Shown in pieces: positions 21,735 through 32,706 of a stretch of 64,000 nucleotides of DNA. The number at the start of each line of letters is the position of its first letter. The first letter of the stretch is position 1. The notes under the pieces were generated by a model that had not been told where the DNA came from, made no database searches, and saw only the letters and a list, made by a program, of their open reading frames with translations. The translations under genes were made by a program, and so were the position numbers. Origin of the DNA: Ichthyophis bannanicus (lineage: Eukaryota; Chordata; Amphibia; Gymnophiona; Ichthyophiidae); NCBI GenBank assembly GCA_033557465.1, contig CM066043.1:111280278-111344277 (forward strand), given 5' to 3'.

Positions 21735-21747
21735 GCTACACGATCAG

Positions 21748-22842
21748 GAATAATCTTCTTGACCCCCCCAGGACAAACTTACTCCCCGTCTTTCGAATCT
21801 TCTGATCTCTCAGGAGCCTCTCCTCCCCCAGCAGCAGGAGCCCATAAGTCCATTCAATTTGCTTTCCAATTAGATCAATCATGCTGCTCAAGGCCTTTCC
21901 CCATAACTAAATGCATGCAGGAGAGTCTTTTCCCTCCCTCCAAACTTCTCACACATCCTCAAAGCCCAGATTCCCAACTGCGCCCCCTCCAATTCGTAAG
22001 GTAACTCCAGTGCAAAAGCTGATATTGTATCTCTTGATACTGGGCATTACAAAGCACTTGGGGGATTTGCTGAAAACATTTCTCCAATTGCATCTCCTCT
22101 ACCGCTTCCCCAATATCCTGTGTCCACTGCTGCGCCAGCCTCGACATGTGTAGTGTGGGGTGCTTCTCTCAGAACATGCGGGCCCAGTTAGACAAGATGT
22201 TCCATTTGGGAGAGAGATAATGGAAGTCCTCATCTCCTTCCATGAATTCCAGCCCTCCTGGCTGAGCACCTAGCAGCATTTGCCAGTAGTGACGGAGCTG
22301 CAAATAGTATAGATAATGCCTCTACCCCATGCTCAGCTCCTTCTGTAGCTGGGCAAAGGATAGGAAGACTCCCCATCCCCAACACTGTAAATTTACCAAA
22401 TCCAGGGACCGCCTATGCTCCCACTCGCCGAATCGATTGCGCCCCTGTCCAGACACAAAGCAGAGGTTGCCTTGCACCTACAAGAAGGGGGGACACCTGC
22501 TAGCTATGGTTCCTCCACCAAGCCCATCACTTCCATGCTTTACATAGGGGCTCTATAAGGACCCCATACTCCGGTTTCATTAGCTGAACCTTCTGGTGGT
22601 GGAGCACATTCAGTAACTGGTAGGTTTGACCAACACTCTTAACAGTCTCAAAGGGGCGTAGGGCACTGTTCTAGTATAGCCTTCATGCATCCACTGCATC
22701 AATGCAACCACATTCTAGGTAAACAGGTCAAGGCAGGCCCACTCCCCCTCTCCTAAGGGGCAATTAATTTTGCATAGCTGAGACATGCCCTCCTGCCACT
22801 CCACAGAAATGCACGCAGAGTGCTTTTCAACTGCGCTTCATA
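21748..22842 (-). pseudogene. L1-like LINE piece c: ORF2 after the RT
   Basis: Minus-strand reading gives, in broken frames, LPLRRGGVGLP near 22760 (the 'GGLGLP' landmark downstream of the RT in L1 ORF2). Later, 22147-21959 gives RLAQQWTQDIGEAVEEM and YQEIQYQLLHWSYLTN, matching the '..MQYKLLHRWYLTP..' landmark. The remainder to 21748 is heavily decayed. It joins piece d (15754) across DIRS-C. Between this and piece b (ending at 38577) roughly 80 codons of ORF2 are not found. Confidence 0.6.
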
Positions 22843-23335
22843 AGAACATAAGATATGACATACTGGGTCAGACCAAGGTCCATCAAGCCCAGTATCCTGT
22901 TTCCAACAGTGGCCAATTTAGGTCATAAGTACCTAGCATATTTCCCAAAAGACACGGGTTCCACAATGCTTGTATTGGGTCAAGCAGTGATATCCTGGGT
23001 CCCTTTTAATAATGGTTTATGGACCTATCCTCCAGGAACTCGTCCAAACCTTTTTTAAATTCAGCTACACTAACAGCTTTTACTACATCCTCCGGTAATG
23101 ACTTCCAGAGTTTGATAACACGTTGAGTGAAAAATATTTTCTCTTATTAGTCTTAAATGGGTTACACTGTAGCTTCATTGCATGTCCCCTAGTCTTTCTA
23201 TATTTTGATGGCGTAAACAATCGATCTACGTTTACCTGTTACACTCCATTCATTAATTTATAGACCTCTATCATATCTCATCTCAGCTGTCTTTTTTCGA
23301 GGTTGAAAAGCCCTAACCTTTTTAGCCTCAGTTGG
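22843..23335 (-). mobile_element. CR1 LINE 3' fragment (CR1-0)
   Basis: Begins at 22843 with the CR1 3' end shared by the other copies ('cataagatatgacatactgggtcagacc'), covers the short 3' UTR and the last about 100 codons of ORF2, and stops abruptly near 23335. It is the same family as CR1-1 (24622), CR1-2 (29346) and CR1-3 (50308), which all carry the same 3' end. Confidence 0.8.
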
Positions 23336-24620
23336 ATCTGATCATATTTGACTGACCGACTACAAATCGTCAAAGCCGATAATAAAAGCTCGGACCCTTT
23401 CCGGCAAAACTGAGATGTACTCCAGGGCTCATCCTTATCCATTATTATTCAACATTTATATCCAGCCAATCTGCCAGATCCTCCAGTCACATAATATGTT
23501 ATTCCACCTATATGCAGATGACATATTGTTTTACGCACCATTCTCAACAGCAGATCCGGAATTTACTCCTATTGTACAGTATTTTAATTCAATTGCTCTA
23601 TGGCTCTCCCAATAAGGCCTTTCCATTAATTATAACAAGTTCATCTAAACAGCTCCAATCCCATCCCTATCTAACATGATACTTTTTCAAGTAATATTAC
23701 TATCATATGTATATAGTTCAAGTTCTATTATCCATTGTTACTATTACCCCTGTTTTCCAAGATTTTCTTCCTGTTACATGTAAAAACAGATATATGTATC
23801 TTATCTTATCTGATGTTTTGTAGTTCTATGTAAACTGCGCTGATGATGAATAGTGCGGTATATAAAAATGTTAAATAAATAAATAAATAAATAAATAACA
23901 AAATGGAAGTACTATTCATATTCAAAGATCAATCATTCACCCCGCCAAAGTCATTTAAGGTTAGTCAAACAGAACAGACAGTCAAATCAGAGGTACGCTA
24001 CCTCAGAATATTTACCCTTAAGACCCAAATAAACAATGTGACAAAGCATATCTACAATAAAATAAGGACTCTACAATAGCTTCGTCCTCTTCTCAAAGCT
24101 CACAACTACAGGACTGTCTTCCAAGTGCTGACACTTCCATACACTGACTTCTGCATTACAATTCTCCAAGGTATGCCGAAATCCCAACTGCTCCTGTTAA
24201 AAATGGCCCAGTACACTGCGGCTAGGGTACTCACCAGAACATCAAGGGGCTGATACATCACCCCATCATGAAAAAGCTACACTGGCTAACTCTACTAGAC
24301 AGAATCAAATACAAAAATATCGTTACGATATTCAAAATTTTCCATGACCAATACTCGGAGTACCTACAGACAATAATAAGAAAACTGCCCAATAACAGAC
24401 AAAGAAGCAGCACCGTAGAACACCTCCTTGCTTCTCACACAGACTCTGTGAAGTACAACCAATCAGCATGTGGAAGAGTGCTCTCATTATATGTCCCAGC
24501 AATATGGAACTCCCTCCCTGTGAAAATCCAAACAGTTATGGACCTGAAGGATTTCAGGAAACATAAGCAAGCAAATAACATAACTAATGTGCCCGAAGGT
24601 ACCTCTATACCATAATCCTA
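23336..24620 (+). mobile_element. 5'-truncated L2-like LINE (second copy)
   Basis: 23415-23615 encodes LLFNIYIQPICQILQ and FHLYADDILFYAPF, the RT catalytic region. 24268-24615 encodes the C-terminal signature (MKKLHWLTLLDRIKYKNIV ... VPAIWNSLPVKI). It is closest to the L2 at 56413-59206 (LLFNIYMQPLCKIF, IYADDIMLYT). A short 3' stub of another LINE interrupts it at about 23660-23895. Several frameshifts lie between the two parts. Confidence 0.8.
23660..23895 (+). mobile_element. LINE 3' stub with (TAAA)n tail
   Basis: Non-coding. It ends 'gtaaactgcgctgatgatga' then 'agtgcggtatataaaaatg' and (aaat)n. The same 3' end appears at 50481-50640 (plus) and 53401-53489 (minus), so a short LINE-tail or SINE family is mobile here. 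It splits the L2 frame at 23336-24620. Confidence 0.65.
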
Positions 24621-24621
24621 C

Positions 24622-27492
24622 CTTAAGAACATAAGATATGCCATACTGGGTCAGACCAAGGTCCATCAAGCCCAGTATCCTGTTTCCAACAGTGGCCAAT
24701 CTAGGTCATAAGTACCTAGCAGTTTCCCCAAAAGACACAGGTTCCTCAGTGCTTGTATTGGGTCAAGCAGTGATATCCCGTGTCCCTTTTAATAATGGTT
24801 TATGGATCTTTCCTCTAGGAACTTGTCCAAACCGTTTTTTAACCCAGTTACACTAACAGCTTTTACTACATCCTCCAGTAACAAATTCCAGAGTTTGATT
24901 ACACGTTGAGTGAAAAAATATTTTCTCTTATTAATCTTAAATAGTTTACCCTGTAGCTTCATTGCATGTCTACTTGTCTTTCTATATTCTGATGACATAA
25001 ACAATCGATCTACGTTTACCCGTTCCACTCCATTCATTAATATATAGACCTCTATCATATCTCCCCTCAGCCGTCTCTTTTCCGGGTTGAAGAGCCCTAA
25101 CCTTTTTAGTCTCTCTTCATAGGGGTATCCTTCCATCCCCTTTACCTTTTTGGTGGTTCTTCTCTGTACCTTTTCTAAAAACACTATATCCTTTTTAAGA
25201 TACAGCGACCAGAATTGCACACAATATTCAAGGTGCAGTCACACCATGAAACAATACAGATAATATCCTTTGCTTTATTTTCCATTACTTTCCTTATAAT
25301 ACCTAGCATTCGATTTGCTCTTTTGGCCACCGCTGCACACTGGGCAGAGGTTTTTAACATGTTATCCACGATGACGCCCAAATCTTTTCCCTGGGTGGTG
25401 GGTCCTAATGTGGAACCTTGCATTGTGTAACCATAGTTTGGGTTGTTCTTTCCTAGGTGCATAACTTTGCACTTGTCCACATTAAATTTCATCTGCCATT
25501 TGGATGCCCAGTCTTGCAATTTATCATGATCTTCTTGCAATTTTCCACAATCCTCTTGGGTTTTAACAACTTTAAATAGTTTCGTGTCATCTGCAAATTT
25601 GATAACCTCACTCGTTATTCCCTTTTCCAGGTCATTTATGAATATATCAAAAAGGAGCGAATGCAGCACAGATCCCTGGGGTACTCCACTATTCACCTTT
25701 CTCCATTGGGAAAATTGGCCATTTAGCCCTACCCTCTGCTTTCTATCTTTTAACCAGTTCCTGATCCAAAATAGTATACTGCCTCCTATCCCAAGACTTT
25801 TTAGTTTTGCCAAAAGTCTCCGATGAGGGACCTTGTCAAAGGCTTTCTGAAAGTCCAGATATACGAGTACTATATCAACCGACTCATCTTTGTCTACCTG
25901 TTTATTCACACCTTCAAAAAAACATAGCAAATTAGTAAGACAAGATCTTTCTTGTCTAAAGCCATGTTGGCTGTCTCCCATTAAGCCATGACTATCTACA
26001 TGTTCAGTAATTTTGTTCTTCATTATGGTTTCAACCATTTTTCCCTGTACTGACGTCAGGCTCACTGGTTTGTAGTTTCCCACCCCTGGAACTCTTTTTA
26101 AAAATTGGCGTTACATCGGCCATCCTCCAATCTTCAGGTATTACAGATAATTTTAATGATAGTTCCCAGATTGCTAATAGCAGGTCTGCAATCTCATATT
26201 TCAGTTCTTTCAACATCTTTGGATGTATACCCTCTGGTCCAGGTGATTTGCTACTCTTCAGTTTATCAAATAGTTGTAATACATCTTCCCGGTCTATCAA
26301 TATTTCTTTCAATTCTTCCGCAGTATCACCTTTAAATACCACTTCAGTCATGGGTAACATCCCTACATCTTCCTCAGTAAAGACCGAAGCAAAGAATTCA
26401 TTCAGTCTCTCCACTATGGCCTTGTCCCCCTTTTACCCCTCTATCATCTAATATCCAACTGACTCTCTCACAGGTTTTTTGCTACAAATGGACTTGAAAA
26501 AGTCTCTATTACGCGTTTTTGCTTCCACAGCAAGCTTCTCATTCTCTCTTTGCCTGCCTTATCAATGCCTTGCATTTAACTTGCCAGTGCTTGTGCTGTT
26601 TCCAGTTTTCATCATTTGGCTCTTTTTTCCATTTCCTGAAAGATGCTTTTTTGGCAACAGCAGCCTCTCTGACCTCAGCTTTAAACCATGCTGGCAGTTT
26701 TTTGGACTTCCTTCCACTTTTCTTAAAGCGTGGAATACAGCTGGTCTGGGCTTCAAGATAGGATTTTTAAACAACACCCACGCTTGATGTATGTCTTTAG
26801 CCTTTGCAACTGTTCCTTTTATTTTATTTTATTTTTTAACTATTTTCCTCATTTCATCAAAGTCTCACTTTCGAAAGTTAAAAGGTGGTACTGTGGATTT
26901 CCTTACCATCCCTCCTCCATTAATTAAATCAAACACGATCATGCTATGATCATGATTGCCAACGGGCTTTAACACCCTTATTTCTTGCACCAGACCTGGT
27001 GTTCCACTAAGGACTAGGTTCAAAATGGCTTCCCCTCTGGTTGGTTCATGAACCAGCTTCTCCAAGAAGCAGTCATTTATTTCATCTAGAAACTTTATCT
27101 CCCTAACATGTCCTGCCGTGACACTGACCCAGTCAATACCGGGGTAATTGAAATCACACCATTATTATTACTGTGCTGTAACTTTTGTTAGCTTCCCTGA
27201 TTTCTTTGAGCATTTCATCATCCATTTATTCATTCTGGCCAGGCAATCGATAGTACACCCCCACTGCCATCACCTTCCCCTTTTTACATGGAATTTCAAT
27301 CCATAGAGATTCTACAGCAAATTCTATTTCCTGCAAAATTTTAATCCTTTCTGACTCAATGCCCTCTCTAACATAGAGCGCAAACCCTCTACTAATTTGA
27401 TCAACTCTATCATTGAGATATAGTTTGTACCCAGGTATCACAGTGTCCAACTGGTTGTCCTCCTTCCACCAGGTCTCTGAGATACCAATCAT
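24622..27492 (-). pseudogene. CR1-1 LINE, 3' part with most of ORF2
   Basis: The 3' UTR starts at 24622 ('aagaacataagatatgcc'). ORF2 on the minus strand reads, from high to low: MIGISETWWKEDNQ and VGVYYRLPGQNE (endonuclease, 27504-27226), an HDHS-type motif (NHDHSMIVFD, near 26950), LSPGPEGIHPKMLKEL and WRMADVTPIFKK (26414-26031), MGNYKPVSLTSVQGKMVE, FQKAFDKVPH, GVPQGSVL and FADDTKLFKVVKTQEDC (26083-25184), then [20 protein letters not shown] (25220-24789). ORF2 is a CR1 endonuclease-RT. Five or more frame changes make it inactive. Its 5' part continues at 35983 beyond DIRS-D. Confidence 0.88.
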
Positions 27493-27875
27493 CTCCAGGA
27501 ACAAGCAGGAATCTAGTCATCACATATGGGTATCGTCAGTACCGATGGAGCCTGCGCGGGAACGCTCCCCAGCGTCCAATCAGAAAGCTTTTGGGAGCAT
27601 CCCACAGTGCCTGCGTGCTGCCTTCCCGCCTTTCCCAACTGCCTCTCTCCAGTTCTTTTTCCATGGAGCCAACAGGTCGTGTTCCTGTCACCGCAGAAGA
27701 ATTTCCTTATTTCTTTATTTCTTTTTGTGGTCGCGTCTGCCTTCCCCGACGCTCTACCGGTACTGCCGGTATTTCTTTTCTTTAAAATAAAAAAAAAAAT
27801 TAATTTATCCCTTCTTTTCCTTTCTTCAGGTGCACCTGTCTTTTTTGGGCCTTAGGCCCCAAAAATTTCCTTAAC

Positions 27876-29350
27876 ATGGAAAAACCTGCTTCAGGTTTTA
27901 AAAAGTGCACAAAATGTGGCGGTACCATTTCCGTCACCGACACCCATGAATGGTGTTTAAAATGTTTAGGTCCTGACCACTCCATCACAGATTGTGTGTC
28001 CTGTGCTATGATGTCTAAAAGGGGTCGACAGAACCGAGCTGCTAAGCTCAGTACCCTGTTTCCCTCTGATGCAGCTTCGGTGGCATCGACGTCTTCCAGG
28101 GCTTCTTCTTCTTCCCGTGGATCTCAGGTAACTAAACATAAGTCTAGCCGATCCTCAATGGGTAGATCTCCTTCTAAGCATCGAGATGCCTCTGGCGTTG
28201 CCCTCGAGGATTCTGCACTGGCAAAATTACCCTGGCGGGAGGCTTCGGCTTCCAAAGCACCATCATCGGGGTTCCAGGATGTTCTCGATGGCTTGGCCTC
28301 GACAGATCTCCTGGTGCCATGCTCTGGGGTACCGGCGGTTCCCACCGGTACCGATTTCCAGGCATTGGCAGGGTCTATGGACCAGAGAATTCTGTCCACA
28401 TAACGCAGTCTAGCGGCTTTCCTTGTGGCATCGACGCCCTTGGTACCGCAACAGACAACTCTACCGGTACCGGTACCGGCATCGGTATCGCAACCGGTAC
28501 CGATAGCATCGACATTGCCATCGATGCCTTCTATGCCGGTACCCTGTCCTTCGATGCCCGCCGGTACCAATTCCATGGTACCGGTTATTCCCGATACCGA
28601 TTTTGCTTGGTACGGGTATCGGGCTCTGCAGGAGCATCCAGACAGGCGCTACTTTGATTCCTCAGAAGAATCTGAGGATTCTGAAAGTTCTGTCGATGCA
28701 GCGATGATGCTTCCACAGGAGTCCTCCTCCCCTAAATGCAGGATGTCTCCTCCAGAGGACATGTCTTTCCAAGACTTCATCCGAGAGGTGGCTCGGGGCC
28801 TCTCCATCACTGTGGCCCCTGAGACAGAGCCAAGGGCCAAGGAGTTGGATATTTTACAATATCCTAAAACTCCTAAGGAGGCAGCTACCCTACCCATTCA
28901 TGAGATTCTATATGATCTCATGTTGAGGATGTGGGAAACACCTCTTACCACCTCTCCTCATTCTCGTAGGTTAGATACTATGTATCGTGTCCCTCCTTGT
29001 CCTGGTTTCCATAAAACTCAGCTTCCTCACCACTCTATTGTGGTGGAATCTGCTATGAGAAAGATTAGAAGTGCAAAAAAACATGCCTCTAATCCTCCGG
29101 GACGTGAATGCAGAACTCTGGATGCTTTTGGACGTAGAGTCTTTCAAGCTTCCATGCTTGCTGCAAGAATCAGTTCTTATAGTCTCTACATGGGAATGTT
29201 CCTAAAGGAAGTTACTGATCATCTACAGACTTTAAGTCCTTTCATCTCTGATGATAAAAGGCAGGAGTTTCTCACTTGGCTCAAACATGCCCAAGATGTC
29301 TCTAAATTCTCCAAACGTGCAGTCTTCGACTGCTTTGAATGTATAAGTAA
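27876..29350 (+). pseudogene. DIRS-D gag-like protein, N-terminal part
   Basis: 27876 starts MEKPASGFKKCTKCGGTISV...EWCLKCLGPDHSITDCVSC, a Cys/His module of about 45 residues. A Ser-rich segment follows. A shift near 28400 leads into the 28425-29366 frame with a Pro/Val/Ser/Met linker, a poly-acidic stretch (SSEESEDSES), SPPEDMSFQDFIREVARGLS, ELDILQYPKTPKEAATLPI, MWETPLTTS, MYRVPPCPGFHKTQLPH, and RKIRSAKKHASNPPGRECRT. It ends inside DCFECIS, where CR1-2 is inserted. Apart from the shift, it is the best gag N-terminal part in the window. Confidence 0.82.
28319..28620 (+). repeat. CCGGTACC / CATCGATGCC short-period repeat inside gag
   Basis: Within the gag linker the motif 'ggtacc' or 'accggta' occurs about ten times in 300 bases, mixed with 'catcgatgcc' and 'catcgac' units. 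It encodes a low-complexity Pro/Val/Ser/Met stretch. The decayed gag linkers of DIRS-A (9180-9400) and DIRS-B (13240-13620) keep scattered 'gatgccggtgc' and 'gatgccgg' relics of similar units. Confidence 0.65.
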
Positions 29351-32155
29351 GAACATAAGAACATAAGATATGCCATACTGGGTCAGACCAAGGTCCATCA
29401 AGCCCAGTATTCTGTTTCCAACAGTGGCCAATCTAGGTCATATGTACCTAGCAGTTTCCCCAAGAGACACAAGTTCCACAATGCTTGTACTGGGTCAAGC
29501 ATTGTTATCTTCGGTCACTTCTTAATAATGGTTTATGGACCTTTCCTCCAGGAACTTGTCCAAACATTTTTTAAACCCAGCTACACTAACAGCCTTTACT
29601 ACATCCTCCGGTAACAAATTCCAGAGTTTGATTACACGTTGAGTGAAAAAATATTTTCTTTTATTAGTCTTAAATAGTTTACCCTGTAGCTTCATTGCAT
29701 GTCCCCTAGTCTTTCTATATTCTGATAACGTAAACAATCGATCTACGTTTACCCGTTCCACTCCGTTCATTAATTTATAGACTACTATCATATCTCCCCT
29801 CAGCCGTCTCTTTTCCAGGTTAAAGAGCCCTAACCTTTTTAGCCTTTCTTCATAGGAGTATCCTTCCATCCCCTTTACCATTTTGGTGGCTCTTCTCTGA
29901 ACCTTTTCTAAAATCGCTATATCCTTTTTAAGATACGGCGACCAGAATTGCACACAATATTCAAGGTGCAGTCTCACCATGGAACGATATAGAGGCATTA
30001 TAATATCTTTTGTTTTATTTTCCATTCCTTTCCTTATCATACCTAGCATTCTATTTGCTCTCTTGGCTGCCGCTGCAAACTGGGCCGAGGGTTTTAACAT
30101 GGTATCCATAATGACGCCTAAATCTTTTTCCTGGGTGGTGGTTCCTAATGTGGAACCTTGCATCGTGTAACCATAGTTTGGGTTGTTCTTCCCTAGGTGC
30201 ATAACCTTGCACTTGTCCACATTAAATTTCATCTGCATTTTGATGCCCAGTCTTCCAATTTATCAAGATCCTCTTGCAATTTGTCACAATCCTCTTGGGT
30301 TTTAACAACTTTAAATAGTTTTGTGTCATCTGCAAATTTGATAACCTCACTCATTATTCCACTTTCCAGGTCATTTATGAATATGTCAAAAAGCAGCGGA
30401 CCCAGCACAGATCCCTGGGGTACACCACTATTCACCTTTCTCCATTGGGAAAATTGGCCATTTAGCCCTACCCTCTGCTTTCTATCTTTTAACCAGTTCC
30501 TGATTCACAATAGTACACTGCCTCCTATCCCATGACTCTTTAGTTTTGCCAAACGTCTCTGATGAGGGACCTTGTCAAAGGCTTTCTGAAAGTCCAGATA
30601 CACAATATCAACAGACTCACCTTTGTCCACCTGTTTATTCACTCCTTCAAAAAAACATAACAGATTAGTAAGACAAGATCTTCCTTGTCTAAAGCCATGT
30701 TGGCTGTCTCCCATTAGGTTGTGACTATCTACATGCTGAGTAATTTTATTCTTTATGATGGTTTCTACCATTTTTCCCGGTACTGACGTCAGGCTCACCG
30801 GTCTGTAGTTTCCCGGATCACCCCTGGAACCCTTTTTAAAAATTGGCGTTACATTGGCGATCCTCCAATCTTCAGGTATTAGAGATGATTTTAATGATAG
30901 TTCACAGATTACTGATAGCAGGTCTGCAATCTCATATTTCAGTTCTTTCAACACTCTTGGATGTATACCATCCGGCCCAGGTGATTTGCTACTCTTCAGT
31001 TTATCTAATAGTTGTAAGACATCTTCCCGATGTATCGATATTTCCTTCAATTCTTCCGCACCTTTAAATACCACTTCAGTCATGGGTAACATCCCTACAT
31101 CTTCCTCAGTAAAGACCGAAGCAAAGAATTCATTCAGTCTCTCCGCTATCGCCTTGTCGCCTCTTAGTGCTCCTTTAACCCCTTTATCATCTAATGGACC
31201 AACTGACTCTCTCACAGGTTTTTTGCTACGAATGTACTTGAAAAGGTCTTTATTTCGCGTTTTTGCTTCTGCAGCAAGCTTCTTCTCAAATTCTCTCTTT
31301 GCCTGCCTTATCAATGCCTTGCATTTGACTTGCCAGTGCTTGTGCTGTTTCCAGGTTTCGTTGTTTGGCTCTTTTTTCCATTTCCTGAAAGATGCTTTTT
31401 TGGCAACCACAGCCTCTCTGACCTCACCTTTAAACCATGCTGGCAGTTTTTTGGACTTCCTTCCACTTTTCTTAAAGCGTGGAATACAGCTGGTCTGGGC
31501 TTCCAAGATAGTATTTTTCAACACCACCCAAGCTTGATGTACGTCTTTAACCTTTGCAACTGCTCCTTTTAGTTTTTTCTTAACTGTTTTCCTCATTTTA
31601 TCATAGTCTCCCTTTCGAAAGTTAAAAGGTAGTACTGTGGATTTCCTTACTATCCCTCCTCCACTAATTAAATCAAAGGTGATCATGCTATGATCACTAT
31701 TGCCAAGTGGCCCCAACACCCTTATCTCTTGCACTAGATCTGGTGTTCCACTAAGGATTAGGTCTAATATGGCTTCCCCTCTGGTTGGTTCATGAACCAG
31801 CTGCTCCAAGAAGCAGTCATTTATTTTATCTAGGAACTTTATCTCCCTAGCATGTCCTGACGTGACACTGACCCAGTCGATACCGGGGTAATTGAAATCA
31901 CCCATTATTATTACTGCGCTGTAACTTTTGTTAGCTTCCTTGATTTCTTTGAGCATTTCATCATCCATTTGGTCATTCTGGCCAGGTGCTCGATAGTACA
32001 CCCCCACTGCCATTGCCTTCCCGTTTTATATGGAATTTTAATCCATATAGATTCTACAGCAGATTTTGTTTCCTGCAAAACTTTAATCCTTTCTGAGTCA
32101 ATGCCCTCTCTAACATAGAGCGCAACCCCTCCACCAATTTGATCAGCTCTATCAA
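29346..32155 (-). mobile_element. CR1-2 LINE inserted in DIRS-D gag
   Basis: The 3' end lies at 29346 ('aagaacataagaacataag') and the 5'-truncated end near 32155, within the endonuclease (DRADQIGGGVALYVREG). Gag reads up to DCFECIS on the left and resumes as IAIGARRIAWLQASDLELW on the right. A possible short duplication 'aagta' flanks it. The 2.8 kb copy covers most of the endonuclease, all of the RT and the 3' UTR. Confidence 0.9.
29522..32013 (-). pseudogene. CR1-2 ORF2 endonuclease-RT, lightly damaged
   Basis: One open stretch of 502 codons (32013-30505) runs from VGVYYRAPGQNDQ through the endonuclease motifs GDFNYPGIDW and NSDHSMITFD, a basic linker (KQHKHWQVKCKALIRQAKRE), and SSKSPGPDGIHPRVLKEL. 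It continues with WRIANVTPIFKKGSRGDPGN, YRPVSLTSVPGKMVE and FQKAFDKVPH. After a shift near 30500, 30435-30229 gives GVPQGSVLGPLLF and the catalytic FADDTKLFKVV, and 30238-29522 gives the C terminus ([20 protein letters not shown] ... [19 protein letters not shown]). Only about two frameshifts are seen. ORF2 nicks target DNA and reverse transcribes element RNA. Confidence 0.9.
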
Positions 32156-32159
32156 GTAG

Positions 32160-32545
32160 GACCTCGGCTATTGCCAATAGGTGCACGTAGAATTGCTTGG
32201 CTCCAAGCATCTGATTTAGAGCTCTGGGTACAAGATAAATTGAGAAATATCCCTTGTACTGGTGAGAACCTGTTTGGTAAAGATTGGCAAGAAAAAGCCA
32301 ATGAAATGGATGCTGAAAATTCTACTTTGGATAGACTATCCAAGTCTACTGCTGATCCTGTTAGGAAAAAGTTGTTCAAGAAAACACCTTTTTCTAGAAA
32401 GAAGAGATTTTATCCTGCTTATGGTCAGCAGGCATCTTCTGCAGGTCAGTTTTCAACCAAACGTCAGCAACCACCCAAACAGAAGAAAGCAAAGGCTGCT
32501 AGGCCTCAACCGGCCCAGCAGCCTCAGCCTCCTCAGGGCCTTTGA
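32160..32545 (+). pseudogene. DIRS-D gag-like protein, C-terminal part
   Basis: Continues gag after CR1-2: GARRIAWLQASDLELWVQD, NIPCTGENLFGKDWQEKANE, STADPVRKKLFKKTPFSRKK and a Gln/Pro/Lys-rich tail ending PQPPQGL. The order matches gag of DIRS-B and DIRS-E (HLAWLQSSDLE, LFGKPMEEKAAE). Apart from the insertion the frame is open to its natural stop. Confidence 0.85.
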
Positions 32546-32706
32546 CTTTCAGCTAGAGAACTTAGCCTTTCTGGCTCTGGAGGGGACCAGAACCGTCCAC
32601 CATTCCAGGAAGGTTATGCCATTTTGCTCCCAGATGGGGGCAAATAACAGCAGAGCATTGGACACTCTCCATCATAAGAGAGGGGTACAAACTTCATTCT
32701 TCAAGC

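Larger units (their letters stand above)
15755..21747 (-). mobile_element. DIRS-C, a second DIRS family with identical terminal repeats
   Basis: The element is 5.99 kb. The left terminus begins 'gaagatgaaattagac' at 15755 and the right terminus ends '...ggctacacgatcag' at 21747. A terminal inverted repeat of about 119 bp (15804-15925 against 21613-21734) is identical on both sides by eye. The order on the minus strand is gag (20855-19285), RT-RNase H (19197-17650), YR (17651-16348) and ICR (16228-16325). It is inserted into the C-terminal part of an L1 ORF2, which resumes on either side. Its base composition is richer in CpG and G+C than the neighbouring elements, consistent with a young copy. 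Single-base frameshifts break each gene. Confidence 0.92.
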
